Positions 1-7,766 are shown, counted from the first letter of the stretch. The stretch is 24,139 nt of DNA from JBCBZH01 sp039815415 (GCA_039815415.1 JBCBZH010000030.1:1-24139); one strand, 5' to 3'. Program-made: numbers and translations. The notes: generated by a model not told the origin, from the sequence alone.

Positions 1-2168
1 ACAACGGCGTGCTGTTCTCCTTCTCGCTGCCTGTCGGCGGCACAGAGGAACGCATCGAGCGGATCTACAGACACAAGGACGCAGCAGACGGGGAGGGCTC
101 CGTTCTCAAGCGTGCCCTGCCCATCCTCGAGCTGTTCCCGACCTACCTCGGTCCCTCCTGGCGACGCTACTACCTGATGCAGGAGGACGACGGCACGCGC
201 GTCCGCCCCATCGTCTACGGCGACGCCGAGACCGCCGAGCGCCAGCGCGCCACCGACCCAGCCTCGGGAGACCCGGAGCGCCGCGTGTGGCTCACCGAAA
301 CCTCCGGCGACGACGCCTTCCCCGACGGGCTGGCGGTCTTCGGGGCCGAGGGCGATCCGCAGGGCCTCGTCCTGATCGGGCGCAACCGCCCCCTCTCCCC
401 TGGCCTCTCCGGCTCGTGGACGGTCGGCGTGGACTTCGGGACCTCCAACACGAACGTCTTCCGCCGTAGCAGCGAATCCGACCGTGCCGAGCGGTGGGTC
501 TTCGACTTCCCGAAGATGCTCCGGTCGATCTCGAACGCGGACGGCCCCAAACGCGCGGCCTACCTCGAGACCTTTCTTGTGCCAAACGAGCGCGTCGAGC
601 TGCCGGTGCCGACCACGCTGCGGCTCTTCGAGAGCACCCAGCGCGACCGTGCCGTGCTGGACTTCTTCATCCTCTTCAGCTCGAGGTATCGCCTCCCGGC
701 GACGGCCTACTCGAACCTGAAGTGGGACCAGACCGACCGCCTGACAGAGTTCTTCCTCGAAAGCCTGATGACGCTCGTCCTGATGGATGCCGTAGATCAG
801 GACGTGGCCGCCGTGGATGTGCTCTACTCCTACCCGAAGGCCTACTCGGCCCACCAGAAAGCGGTGGTCGAGGCCGAGTGGGAGCACAAGGTGTTTCAGC
901 GCCTCTTCGAGGGCGAGCGCCGCGTGCTGACCCGCAAGTCGGGCTCCGAGAGCAAGATCGACGTCCAGCTTCGCGAGCCGGTGCTCGAGGGCGTGGCCGC
1001 GGGCGAGTTCTTTGCCTCCGAGCTGACGATCGACGAGCCCCTGCAGGTGGCCGACAAGCACCTCGCCGCGCTCTGCCTCGATGTCGGCGGCGGCACCACC
1101 GACATCAGCCTCTGGCACCGCGATGAGATCGCGTTCGACGCCTCCGTGCTCCTGGCTGGAGAGCAGATCGCGACGTACCTGATGCGTACGCCGCGCGTCC
1201 GCGAGTTCCTGTTCAGCCCAGACGCCGCGCTGGCGCTCGACGAGGTGGACTCCAAACCCAAGGAGTTCGCCGCACGTCTCAACCTCATCCTCAAGCGTGA
1301 GGAGGAGCAAGTCCGGGGCCGCCTCATCGAGCACGTCAACCGCCGCGATGTGGTGTGGCTCCGCCAGCTCATCGCCTTCGAGTTTGGCGCCATCGCCTAC
1401 TATGCGGCCGCGCTCCTTGGTGCAGCCGACAAGACGCCCAATGGCAAGGGTGTGCTCGACCAGATCGCTCAGACGGGCATCAAGCTCCACTGGGGCGGCA
1501 ACGCGGCCAAGCTCATCACGTGGATCGATCTCGGCACGTACAAAACCGACGGGCTGGCGGCACGCCTTCTCTCAGGCGTCTTCTTCCAGGGCCTCAAAGA
1601 CCTCGGCGTACGCCCCGACCAGCTCGCGCAGCTCCAGTCACCCGGCCACAAGAGCGAGGCCGCGGGCGGGCTGGTGGTCATGCCCGACCCAACGACGCTC
1701 GCCGCAAGCGGCGATGGGAGCACCAACCCGTTTGAGTTGGACCTCGATGACGCCCCCAGCTCGATGTCGGACTTTGACGACTTCGTGCTCGAAGAGGAAG
1801 AGAGCGTCGCCGAGAGCGAGGTGTTGACCGGCGAGACCATTCGTGTGGCAGGCCAGGAGATCGATTTCACCGACTCCATCTCCAACGCTCAGCTCTATGA
1901 CGGCACGCGGACGCTCTTCGAGGGCTCGACGTTGCAGCGGCTGACGCGCTTCGTGCAGGTCTTCAATGCCTTCGGCGTCAAGTTCGGCCTCTTCCCGGAC
2001 GACATGAAGATCCCCCTGGACCGCGCCACGGCCCAGCACATCGGCAACAAGATCCGCCGCGCGTTCACCGACGCCGAGAAGCTGGGCGCCTCCAGCCGCA
2101 TCCTCGAGCCGATGTTCATCACGGAGATCAAGGAGCTGATGAAGGTCCTGATTGCGGACCGGAAGTGA
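1..2168 (+). CDS. Actin/Hsp70-fold ATPase, 5' end outside window
   Basis: The reading frame is open to the left edge (first complete codon at 3), so the true start is probably upstream; a GTG at 9 would give 719 residues. Counting from it, the protein has a leading domain of about 130 residues, then a phosphate-1 loop VGVDFGTSNTN with Asp142, a phosphate-2 loop LDVGGGTTDIS with Asp358, and later a glycine-containing LHWGGNAAK segment that could be the adenosine motif. These are the nucleotide-binding signatures of the actin/Hsp70/sugar-kinase superfamily. There is no recognisable Hsp70 substrate-binding domain. A strongly acidic, serine-rich stretch lies around residues 572-605, followed by a C-terminal helical region. 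A DnaK-type Hsp70 follows on the same strand after a 345-bp spacer, suggesting joint action. It is probably cytosolic, with no signal or membrane segment visible. Superfamily is secure; SrfB-like proteins are one possibility, but the exact family and function are unknown to me. Confidence 0.85.
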   Translation, partial: NGVLFSFSLPVGGTEERIERIYRHKDAADGEGSVLKRALPILELFPTYLGPSWRRYYLMQEDDGTRVRPIVYGDAETAERQRATDPASGDPERRVWLTETSGDDAFPDGLAVFGAEGDPQGLVLIGRNRPLSPGLSGSWTVGVDFGTSNTNVFRRSSESDRAERWVFDFPKMLRSISNADGPKRAAYLETFLVPNERVELPVPTTLRLFESTQRDRAVLDFFILFSSRYRLPATAYSNLKWDQTDRLTEFFLESLMTLVLMDAVDQDVAAVDVLYSYPKAYSAHQKAVVEAEWEHKVFQRLFEGERRVLTRKSGSESKIDVQLREPVLEGVAAGEFFASELTIDEPLQVADKHLAALCLDVGGGTTDISLWHRDEIAFDASVLLAGEQIATYLMRTPRVREFLFSPDAALALDEVDSKPKEFAARLNLILKREEEQVRGRLIEHVNRRDVVWLRQLIAFEFGAIAYYAAALLGAADKTPNGKGVLDQIAQTGIKLHWGGNAAKLITWIDLGTYKTDGLAARLLSGVFFQGLKDLGVRPDQLAQLQSPGHKSEAAGGLVVMPDPTTLAASGDGSTNPFELDLDDAPSSMSDFDDFVLEEEESVAESEVLTGETIRVAGQEIDFTDSISNAQLYDGTRTLFEGSTLQRLTRFVQVFNAFGVKFGLFPDDMKIPLDRATAQHIGNKIRRAFTDAEKLGASSRILEPMFITEIKELMKVLIADRK

Positions 2169-2181
2169 GGACGATGAGGAA

Positions 2182-2209
2182 TTGGGGATTGGGGATAAGG
2201 GATTGGGGA
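2182..2209 (+). repeat. Four-copy TTGGGGA-type heptamer string, G-quadruplex-like
   Basis: Four consecutive heptamers of the type TTGGGGA (third copy TAAGGGA) start 14 bases after the stop codon of the preceding ATPase gene. The four G-runs at 2184-2187, 2191-2194, 2199-2201 and 2205-2208 are separated by 3-4 bases, which fits the usual G3+N1-7 quadruplex pattern on the + strand. It could act on transcript ends or simply be a slippage-prone repeat. The pattern is directly visible; folding is inferred. Confidence 0.7.
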
Positions 2210-2282
2210 AATGCCTCTTCTCAATCGAGCCTCGTCATCGCGACGAGTCGCCACGATACTCGCCAGCTCGACCTCCCCTACC

Positions 2283-2412
2283 CTGTCATCCTGAGCGGAG
2301 GGCGCCAGCCCGCAGTCGAAGGATCTCCGGATGGCTACACGCTCCTCCAGCTCGAGCTGGCGCCGTGCTCGGCAAAGATCCTTCGGCTCGCTCCGCTCGC
2401 TCAGGATGACAG
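2283..2412. repeat. Large imperfect inverted repeat (REP/MITE-like)
   Basis: The left arm (2283-2326) begins CTGTCATCCTGAGCG and ends CGAAGGATCT. The right arm (2376-2412) is its reverse complement at both ends, starting AGATCCTTCG and ending CGCTCAGGATGACAG, with a less matched middle. The loop contains a perfect 14-bp palindrome CCAGCTCGAGCTGG at 2347-2360. From memory, hairpins with these terminal sequences are scattered in intergenic DNA of several bacterial phyla, but I cannot verify that here. No transposase is encoded. Possible roles are a transcript-end hairpin between the two ATPase genes or a non-autonomous mobile palindrome. Confidence 0.75.
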
Positions 2413-2460
2413 TTCTGAGACCGTCAGCTCGTTGACCCGCCCCGAACCGAAGGTCGGCGT

Positions 2461-2509
2461 CAGCCAACTGGCGACCTCAGCCACTGGCTGCTTCCCACTC
2501 GCCACGGGC
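2461..2509. repeat. Degenerate heptamer string before the Hsp70 gene
   Basis: The bases up to the Hsp70 start can be read as seven consecutive 7-mers including CTGGCGA, CACTGGC, CACTCGC and CACGGGC. The same CAGTGGC/GGCCACT-like words recur in 7-base register at 7584-7611 and 7767-7801. No Shine-Dalgarno sequence lies between this string and the ATG at 2514. The register is visible, but the copies are diverged, so the call is moderate. Confidence 0.45.
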
Positions 2510-2513
2510 CTCC

Positions 2514-4154
2514 ATGTCTAGGCTTCCCGTCATTGGCATCGACCTGGGCACGACGTTCAGCGCGGTCGCCACGCTGGATGCCAACGGCAGCCCGGTGGTC
2601 ATCCGCAATGTGGACGGCGGGCTGACGACGCCCTCGGTCATCTGGACCGACGGGCAGACCGCCTACGTCGGCGAGAAGGCCGTGCTCCGCAAGGAGGTGG
2701 CACCCGAGCGGATTGTCGAGTTCGTCAAGCGCGAGATGGGCAAGCCTGCCGAGATCCCGCCCGAGCTGGCGGGCAGCCCAGATGCGCCCCAGACGGCCCC
2801 GTTCGCCGTCAACGGCTTCAAGGCCGGACCGGCGGGGATGTCGGCCCTGATCCTGCGGAAGCTGAAGAAGGAGGCCATCCGCCATTTCCAGGCCGAGGGG
2901 CTTCTCGCCAGGGGCGCCGACGAGCGGCGCCTCTTCCTCGACGCCATCATCACCGTTCCGGCCTACTTCGGCGACGTGGAGCGCCAGCAGACGCGTACCG
3001 CTGGGTTTGCGGCGGGGCTTAATGTGGTCGGCATCGTCAACGAGCCAACGGCGGCGGCGATGGTGTTCCGAGGCCAGAGCCGCGTGGCGAAGCGCTGGCT
3101 GGTGTTCGACCTCGGCGGTGGCACCTTCGACGTGACCATCCTCGAGACCGAGTCCGACGGCTCGGCGCACGTCGTGGCCTCCGACGGCGACGTGAAGCTG
3201 GGCGGCAAGGACATCGACACGATCGTCGAGGACTACCTCTACGACGCCTTCCAGCGCGCCACAGGCCGCGAGGTGCCCATCGACCGCGCGTTTCAGGTGC
3301 AGCGCATCGCAGTAGACGCCAAGAAGGCCCTCAGCTCGAAAGACAGCGTGGAGGTCCACCTGAGCCTCCCCGAAGGCGACCTCCACGCGACGCTCCACCG
3401 TGCGCGGCCTGACGCCAGCTCGAGCGCAAGTGCCCTCGGCGACGACCTCTCCATGTTCGACCTCGATGTGGAGGACGACTCGTTCTACCTGGAGGACCGC
3501 CTTGGCGGCTTCCTCCACCGCTGCCGGGTGCTCAGCGAGCGCGCCCTCGCCAGCGCGACGGTCGAGCTGGCGCACGGCGGCTCCCGCGAGATGACGTGGC
3601 GCGACATCGACGAGGTGGTGCTGGTGGGCGGCTCATGCCGCATCCCCGCCGTCCAGAACGCCGTGGCCGAGTGGACCGGGCGCCAGCCCCGGATGTCGGA
3701 CCTCGACACCGACGTGGCGCGCGGCGCGGCCCTCTACGGCGCCCGCCGCCAGACGGTCACTGATGTGGTGAGCCATACGTTCGGCGTCGAGCTGCTGAAC
3801 CGCGAGGGCGTGCCCTACCTCGACCCGGTGGTGACCAAGAACACGCCACTTCCGGCCTCGGCCAGCCGCACCTACCCGGCGCCTGAGCATGCCGAGCTGC
3901 GGATCTACCAGGGCGAGTCGACGCGCCCGGACGAGGCACTGCTACGCGGCAGCCTGCCCCTCAAGAACCCCGCGGGGCGGGTTCGTGTGGTGTTCAGCGT
4001 GGGCTCGGACGGCACGCTCAGCGTGCAGGCCCAGTGGACGGGCGTGTCCGGCGAGCTGGTGCGGGACGTGCCCATCGAGAATCAGTTCTACGACTTCGAC
4101 GACCGGGCGGCGGCGCTGCGGGAGTGGGTGCAGCGGATTCATCTGTATGTGTAG
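2514..4154 (+). CDS. Hsp70 family chaperone lacking the alpha-helical lid
   Basis: The 546-residue protein has all Hsp70 nucleotide-binding signatures: GIDLGTTFSAVA with Asp10, the VPAYFGDVERQQT and NEPTAAAM segments, phosphate-2 VFDLGGGTFDVT with Asp199, and the adenosine motif LVGGSCRIP at about 370-378. The segment after about residue 415 matches an Hsp70 beta-sandwich substrate-binding domain, and the protein ends soon after it. The roughly 100-residue lid and C-terminal tail of DnaK (about 638 residues) are missing. An acidic Ser/Asp-rich insert at about 300-330 interrupts the nucleotide-binding domain. The ATG was chosen because the P1 motif starts seven residues later, as usual in this family. 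No Shine-Dalgarno is visible. It is probably cytosolic and ATP-dependent. Its neighbours and missing lid suggest a specialised Hsp70 with dedicated partners rather than housekeeping DnaK; no grpE or standard dnaJ is adjacent. Confidence 0.93.
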   Translation: MSRLPVIGIDLGTTFSAVATLDANGSPVVIRNVDGGLTTPSVIWTDGQTAYVGEKAVLRKEVAPERIVEFVKREMGKPAEIPPELAGSPDAPQTAPFAVNGFKAGPAGMSALILRKLKKEAIRHFQAEGLLARGADERRLFLDAIITVPAYFGDVERQQTRTAGFAAGLNVVGIVNEPTAAAMVFRGQSRVAKRWLVFDLGGGTFDVTILETESDGSAHVVASDGDVKLGGKDIDTIVEDYLYDAFQRATGREVPIDRAFQVQRIAVDAKKALSSKDSVEVHLSLPEGDLHATLHRARPDASSSASALGDDLSMFDLDVEDDSFYLEDRLGGFLHRCRVLSERALASATVELAHGGSREMTWRDIDEVVLVGGSCRIPAVQNAVAEWTGRQPRMSDLDTDVARGAALYGARRQTVTDVVSHTFGVELLNREGVPYLDPVVTKNTPLPASASRTYPAPEHAELRIYQGESTRPDEALLRGSLPLKNPAGRVRVVFSVGSDGTLSVQAQWTGVSGELVRDVPIENQFYDFDDRAAALREWVQRIHLYV

Positions 4155-4200
4155 GTCCAGAATCGCCGGATCGAAGGCGTTCAACACCACACTCTGCTAG

Positions 4201-4464
4201 CTATTCGTCACTGGTATGATTCCGATTTATATGGCAGGTATGCCCCCAGAGAAGAAGGCCTATGCAGAAGGCCCAGACAAAAGGCACGATGAGAATGAGG
4301 GGAAGATAGAAGAACCCCTCGCCGGGTCCCCGATCTATCGCTGGACCTGATGGGATGCCGTACCGCGCTTCTATAACAGCACCGTAGACCATCACGGTCA
4401 GAATGGTAGACAACGGAACTGCAAGGAGGCAGTACAACGTGAGGGCTGCTCTGGAACGAAGCAT
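4201..4464 (-). CDS. Small two-TM membrane protein, hypothetical
   Basis: This 87-residue frame lies on the strand opposite its neighbours, in DNA clearly richer in A+T than the flanking genes. The product has two strongly hydrophobic segments (about residues 7-31 and 50-73) separated by a Gly/Pro-containing loop with arginines, and a short polar tail ending HTSDE. The layout is that of a real small inner-membrane protein rather than an antisense shadow, since no + strand gene overlaps it. No family is recognised. No Shine-Dalgarno precedes the ATG at 4464. Composition and orientation suggest later insertion between the Hsp70 gene and the adaptor gene. Confidence 0.6.
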   Translation of the reverse strand: MLRSRAALTLYCLLAVPLSTILTVMVYGAVIEARYGIPSGPAIDRGPGEGFFYLPLILIVPFVWAFCIGLLLWGHTCHINRNHTSDE

Positions 4465-4490
4465 CGAAATCAGAAAGACGAGGTGTTTAG

Positions 4491-4664
4491 TCTACTCTAA
4501 TCGCCATTCATACATCAGGCTTCCCATATCTCATCGAGTCCACGGTTGACAAGCGCGTGGTCCTGCTCCAAGAATACCGTAGGCAACTCGAGCTGGCGAA
4601 GCACCGCAGGCTCTGGCTTCGCACACTGTCTGAAGCACGCCTGTCCGGTTGTTCCGACCTTTAG
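4491..4664 (+). pseudogene. Possible remnant of a type I restriction specificity subunit tail
   Basis: The frame between two stops reads a short peptide containing STVDKRVVLLQEYRRQLELA (about 4539-4598). This resembles the C-terminal coiled-coil segment of HsdS proteins, which typically ends in a pattern like DKxIxLLQEYRxxLI. Nothing upstream in this frame before the stop at 4488 encodes target-recognition domains, and no hsdR or hsdM genes are present. It may be the debris of a lost restriction system, or a chance coiled-coil-like stretch. A copy of the iterated decamer sits inside it at 4589-4598. Low confidence. Confidence 0.22.
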
Positions 4665-4681
4665 GTGTCCCAGACCAGATT

Positions 4682-6703
4682 ATGGACTCGCCCGGATCGC
4701 TCCCCCCGGCCTCGCCCGACGACCCGCGTCCCCTCGACGCTGGGCCGGATGACGCACGGCCCGAGGGCACGCTCCCGAGCGCCCCACCTGAGTCCACACC
4801 CCACGACGGGCAGTTGCCCGCAGCCTCCCAGAGTCGCCAGCTCGACGAAGCGCCACAGCCGGAGGCGTCACCCACCGAGCCTCTCCCCCCGTCCACCACC
4901 CGCCGCGAGCGCATCCGACACGCGACGGCCAGCGACGGGCTGGCAGCCCTCCCCAACGGCTTCGCCGATGACGACTGGGAGGTCGCGCTCTCCGAGAACC
5001 CCTTCGAGGTGCTCTACCTCGACAGCGACCAGCACGCGCGCATCACGCCCGAGATGGTCCGGCGCCACCACCGCCTGATCCGCGCCTTCTGGGACTCCCG
5101 GATGGCGCTGCTCTCGGGTCCGGGCGCCCGGCAGGTGGCGCGCAAGTACGGCGGCGTCCACGCCAGCGCGGATGTGGTCCGCGCACATGTCTCCGCCACG
5201 GACCGGGCCTTCAAGCGGCTCTCGGCAGAGGGTGGCATCGCCGCCGCCGCCAAGGCGATGGACGCGCGCCGCGTGGCTCTCGGACGGGAGCGCCTCCAGC
5301 CCTTCCTCGAAGGGGCCTTGCTCGACGGCGAGCTGTCCACGGTCGTCGCCAGCTCGTTGTTCGAGAAGGGCCGCGTGGCCGGGCTCCGCGAGGAGGAGAC
5401 CGCCGAGGCCCTCCTGAACGCCCTGCTCCAGGCTGACTTCACGCCCTACGGCGATCCCGAGGGAGAGACCGAAGCCGACCGCATCCGGTCCGTCACCTGG
5501 GTCACCGCTGCCAAGCGCGCCCGGCTGGACGAGGAGCGGAGTGCCGTCCGCCGCGCGATGGTGATTCCCCTCGAGCTGGCGCATGGGACCATCCAGACGC
5601 TCCCGGATCTGATTGAGTACGTGGATACGTGGCGCGATGAGGCCGAGCGGCTCCTCTACCGGGGCACGCTGGGGCGTTGGATTGGCGCCAACCTGGGCAA
5701 GCCCCGCCTTGAGGATGAGTCGGAGGCCGTAAGCCTCCAGTACGCCGACCGACCGAGCGCAGGGCTGGAGCTGTTCGCACGCGTGCTTCTCCGGGAAATC
5801 GGGGAGGACGCCCACCCGCACATCCGCGCGGAGCCGGAGCGCGTGGACCTGGGCGAGATCCCGGTTGGCGCTCGCACCGTCGAGTCCATCCGGATTGCCC
5901 GAGAAGGCCCGCGCCGGGCCTGGGGCGACATCGAGCTGGTGGGCGACGTGCTGGGCCTTCACGCCCCGGACCGGTTCGCGGTATTGCAAGACGAGATCGA
6001 GATCGAGCTGGCGACGCTTCACGTGCCGCCAGGGGACTACCAAGGCGAGATCGTCATCCACCCCGAAGGCGGCGAGGCGGTCCGCGTGCCGGTCTCCTAC
6101 ACCGTTGCCAAACTGGAGGTGGCGGTCAACCCGCAGTCCATCGACTGGGGCGTGCTGCCCTACAACCACGAGCGCAAGGCGCACGTCACGCTCCGCAGCC
6201 TGACGCCCGGTGGGCGGCTGATCGGCACGGCACGGCTGGCTCCGGAACATGAGGGCCTCACGCTCAACGGCGCCATCGACGGAGAGCGCAACGCCTTCCA
6301 GCTCACCCTCAACACGGCGTCATTCCGCGCGGGCGAGCTGTACATGGGGAGCATCCACGCCGAGACCAACTCGGGCGTGTTCTCGGTTCCGGTCCGGTTC
6401 TCCATCGAGCTGGCGTGGAAGCGCGTGGCGGCCTGGGCGGCGGGCTACGCCATCCTGTTCGCCAGCGCGTTCGGCGCCGGGCGCTGGCTCCTCGCGGACT
6501 GGATCCCCGGCTACATCGACTGGTCGCCTCTCCCGCCCGGGCGGGCGGACGCCGCCGGGCTGGCGTCGCTGCTCTTCATCGGGTTCGTCGCACTGATGGC
6601 CGTGGTGCGCTGGTCCTACATGAGAGTCTCGCCGCCTACCCGAGACAAGGCCTCTGAGGACAAGGCCTCGAACTCTGTGTCGTCATCCAAGCAGCCTGCC
6701 TGA
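4682..6703 (+). CDS. Membrane-anchored adaptor: J-like segment, Ig-like repeats, two TMs
   Basis: From the ATG at 4682 the product is 673 residues (an in-frame TTG at 4649 would add 11). Residues 1-95 are Pro/Ser/Asp-rich and probably disordered. At about 105-190 a segment starts ENPFEVLYLD and ends with an RAFKRLSAEGG helix. This layout recalls a J domain, but no HPD motif is present, so it would be a degenerate one. A helical region follows. From about 386 there are two or three beta-rich repeats of the ASPM/HYDIN-like Ig type, with signatures such as VDLGEIPVG and SIDWGVLPYN. Two hydrophobic segments (about 583-605 and 624-645) precede a basic tail, giving a predicted N-in, C-in topology with the bulk in the cytosol. 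The stop overlaps the next start as TGATG, implying translational coupling. The Hsp70 neighbours fit an adaptor role, but this is inference. No named family recognised. Confidence 0.85.
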   Translation: MDSPGSLPPASPDDPRPLDAGPDDARPEGTLPSAPPESTPHDGQLPAASQSRQLDEAPQPEASPTEPLPPSTTRRERIRHATASDGLAALPNGFADDDWEVALSENPFEVLYLDSDQHARITPEMVRRHHRLIRAFWDSRMALLSGPGARQVARKYGGVHASADVVRAHVSATDRAFKRLSAEGGIAAAAKAMDARRVALGRERLQPFLEGALLDGELSTVVASSLFEKGRVAGLREEETAEALLNALLQADFTPYGDPEGETEADRIRSVTWVTAAKRARLDEERSAVRRAMVIPLELAHGTIQTLPDLIEYVDTWRDEAERLLYRGTLGRWIGANLGKPRLEDESEAVSLQYADRPSAGLELFARVLLREIGEDAHPHIRAEPERVDLGEIPVGARTVESIRIAREGPRRAWGDIELVGDVLGLHAPDRFAVLQDEIEIELATLHVPPGDYQGEIVIHPEGGEAVRVPVSYTVAKLEVAVNPQSIDWGVLPYNHERKAHVTLRSLTPGGRLIGTARLAPEHEGLTLNGAIDGERNAFQLTLNTASFRAGELYMGSIHAETNSGVFSVPVRFSIELAWKRVAAWAAGYAILFASAFGAGRWLLADWIPGYIDWSPLPPGRADAAGLASLLFIGFVALMAVVRWSYMRVSPPTRDKASEDKASNSVSSSKQPA

Positions 6704-7584
6704 TGGCGACGTCCTCCCCAGGTTGCTTCAAGGTCAGCGCGGGCATCGTCCTCGTCGTTGTCGGCACGTTGGCGGGCGGCCAGCTGTTCTATGTAGGCGC
6801 CGAGGTCATGGCCGTAGGACTGGACGCCCTGGGCGTGTCCAATCCGGTTGTCGGATGGGCCCTGATCGGCGGCATCATCGGCGCTCTGGCGGGGGTCCTC
6901 GTTGGCCTTCGGCGGGCCGGGCGACGACGGATGCTGGGCGTCAAGGTGGGCGCCTTCCTGCTCGTGTTAGGGCTTCTCCTGCTGGGCATCCTGCGTGCCG
7001 GTGAGGTCATCGACCGCGAGATCCGCGTGCCGGTCCTGTATTCCACTACAGTGGGTACGGAGAACCTCAACGTGCGCCCCGCCCCCTCTACCGACAACAC
7101 ACCCATTACCGTTCTCCCTGAGGGCACTCCTCTGGACGTCCTGGAAGAGCGACCGAACTGGGTGCGCGTGCGGTTATCCGTGGACGGACGGCGCGCGACA
7201 GGCTGGGTCAGCCGCGCCTATGTCGCCAGCCCGTCGGATGCCGTCTTCGATGCAGGGGAAGTGTCCCCCGAAACCGGGCAGGTCGAGTCGGATGCGTCCG
7301 ACATCACGCTTCCCATTCTGGTCGGCGGCATAGCCGGTCTACGCGAACGCCTAGACTATCCCGACATCGCCCGCAACGGGGGCATTGACGGCCGTGTGGT
7401 GGTGACGGCGGTCATTGACGAACGAGGGCGGGCGGAGGACCTCCGCATCGCCAGCTCGCCGTCGCCGATGCTGTCCTATGCCGCCATCGATGCGATCCGT
7501 GACTCCCGGTTTCGACCGGCTCGGCGCCAGGGCCGCGCCGTCAAGGTGCGGCTGACCATCCCGGTGGATTTCGAGCTGGAGTGA
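6703..7584 (+). CDS. Three-TM protein with SH3 and TonB C-terminal domains
   Basis: The start overlaps the preceding stop by one base (TGATG at 6701-6705). The 293-residue product has three hydrophobic helices (about 10-33, 47-68, 80-98), with the cluster GLRRAGRRR between the second and third predicted to face the cytosol, placing the rest in the periplasm. Residues about 113-173 form a bacterial SH3-like domain (ENLNVRPAPS ... RATGWVSRAYV). Residues about 210-293 match a TonB C-terminal domain, with DYPDIARNGGIDGRVVV, a conserved SRFRPA and a closing VDFELE. TonB_C domains normally contact outer-membrane transporters using ExbB/ExbD energy; no exbB or exbD is nearby and the protein is not laid out as a classical TonB. 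A periplasmic scaffold or sensor binding wall or envelope proteins is plausible. Domain calls are firm; the role is inferred. Confidence 0.88.
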   Translation: MATSSPGCFKVSAGIVLVVVGTLAGGQLFYVGAEVMAVGLDALGVSNPVVGWALIGGIIGALAGVLVGLRRAGRRRMLGVKVGAFLLVLGLLLLGILRAGEVIDREIRVPVLYSTTVGTENLNVRPAPSTDNTPITVLPEGTPLDVLEERPNWVRVRLSVDGRRATGWVSRAYVASPSDAVFDAGEVSPETGQVESDASDITLPILVGGIAGLRERLDYPDIARNGGIDGRVVVTAVIDERGRAEDLRIASSPSPMLSYAAIDAIRDSRFRPARRQGRAVKVRLTIPVDFELE

Positions 7585-7611
7585 GTGGCCAGTAGCGAAT
7601 AGCCAGTGGCA
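7584..7611. repeat. Heptamer string (AGTGGCC type)
   Basis: Four consecutive 7-mers, AGTGGCC, AGTAGCG, AATAGCC and AGTGGCA, begin at the last base of the stop codon of the SH3/TonB_C gene and lead into a copy of the iterated decamer at 7617-7626. A related string lies at 7767-7801. Confidence 0.5.
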
Positions 7612-7675
7612 GATGTCGCCAGCTCGAGAGGGTGGAGTATGGGTACTCGGAGACGTTGAAAGGGCTGGGGGGTGC

Positions 7676-7701
7676 GGAGAGAGAGCCTTTCCATTCTCTC
7701 C
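7676..7701. terminator. Possible bidirectional terminator between convergent genes
   Basis: GGAGAGA at 7676-7682 pairs with TCTCTCC at 7695-7701 across a 12-base loop, and CCCTTTTC follows on the + strand. It lies in the 222-bp spacer between two genes that converge, where a terminator is expected. The stem is only 7 bp with a short T run, so the call is tentative. Confidence 0.35.
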
Positions 7702-7766
7702 ACCCTTTTCCGCCTCTCTATCCTCGCTCGCCTTGATGCCTCGAGCTGGCGAGTCCTTGCACCGTC

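Noticed and set aside
2347..2360. 14-bp palindrome CCAGCTCGAGCTGG as an operator
   Set aside because: It is explained better as an overlapping copy of the dispersed decamer inside a larger inverted repeat; no regulator gene is adjacent.
2460..3575. A 371-codon - strand frame opposite the Hsp70 gene
   Set aside because: It is antisense to unmistakable Hsp70 motifs and is compositionally a shadow.
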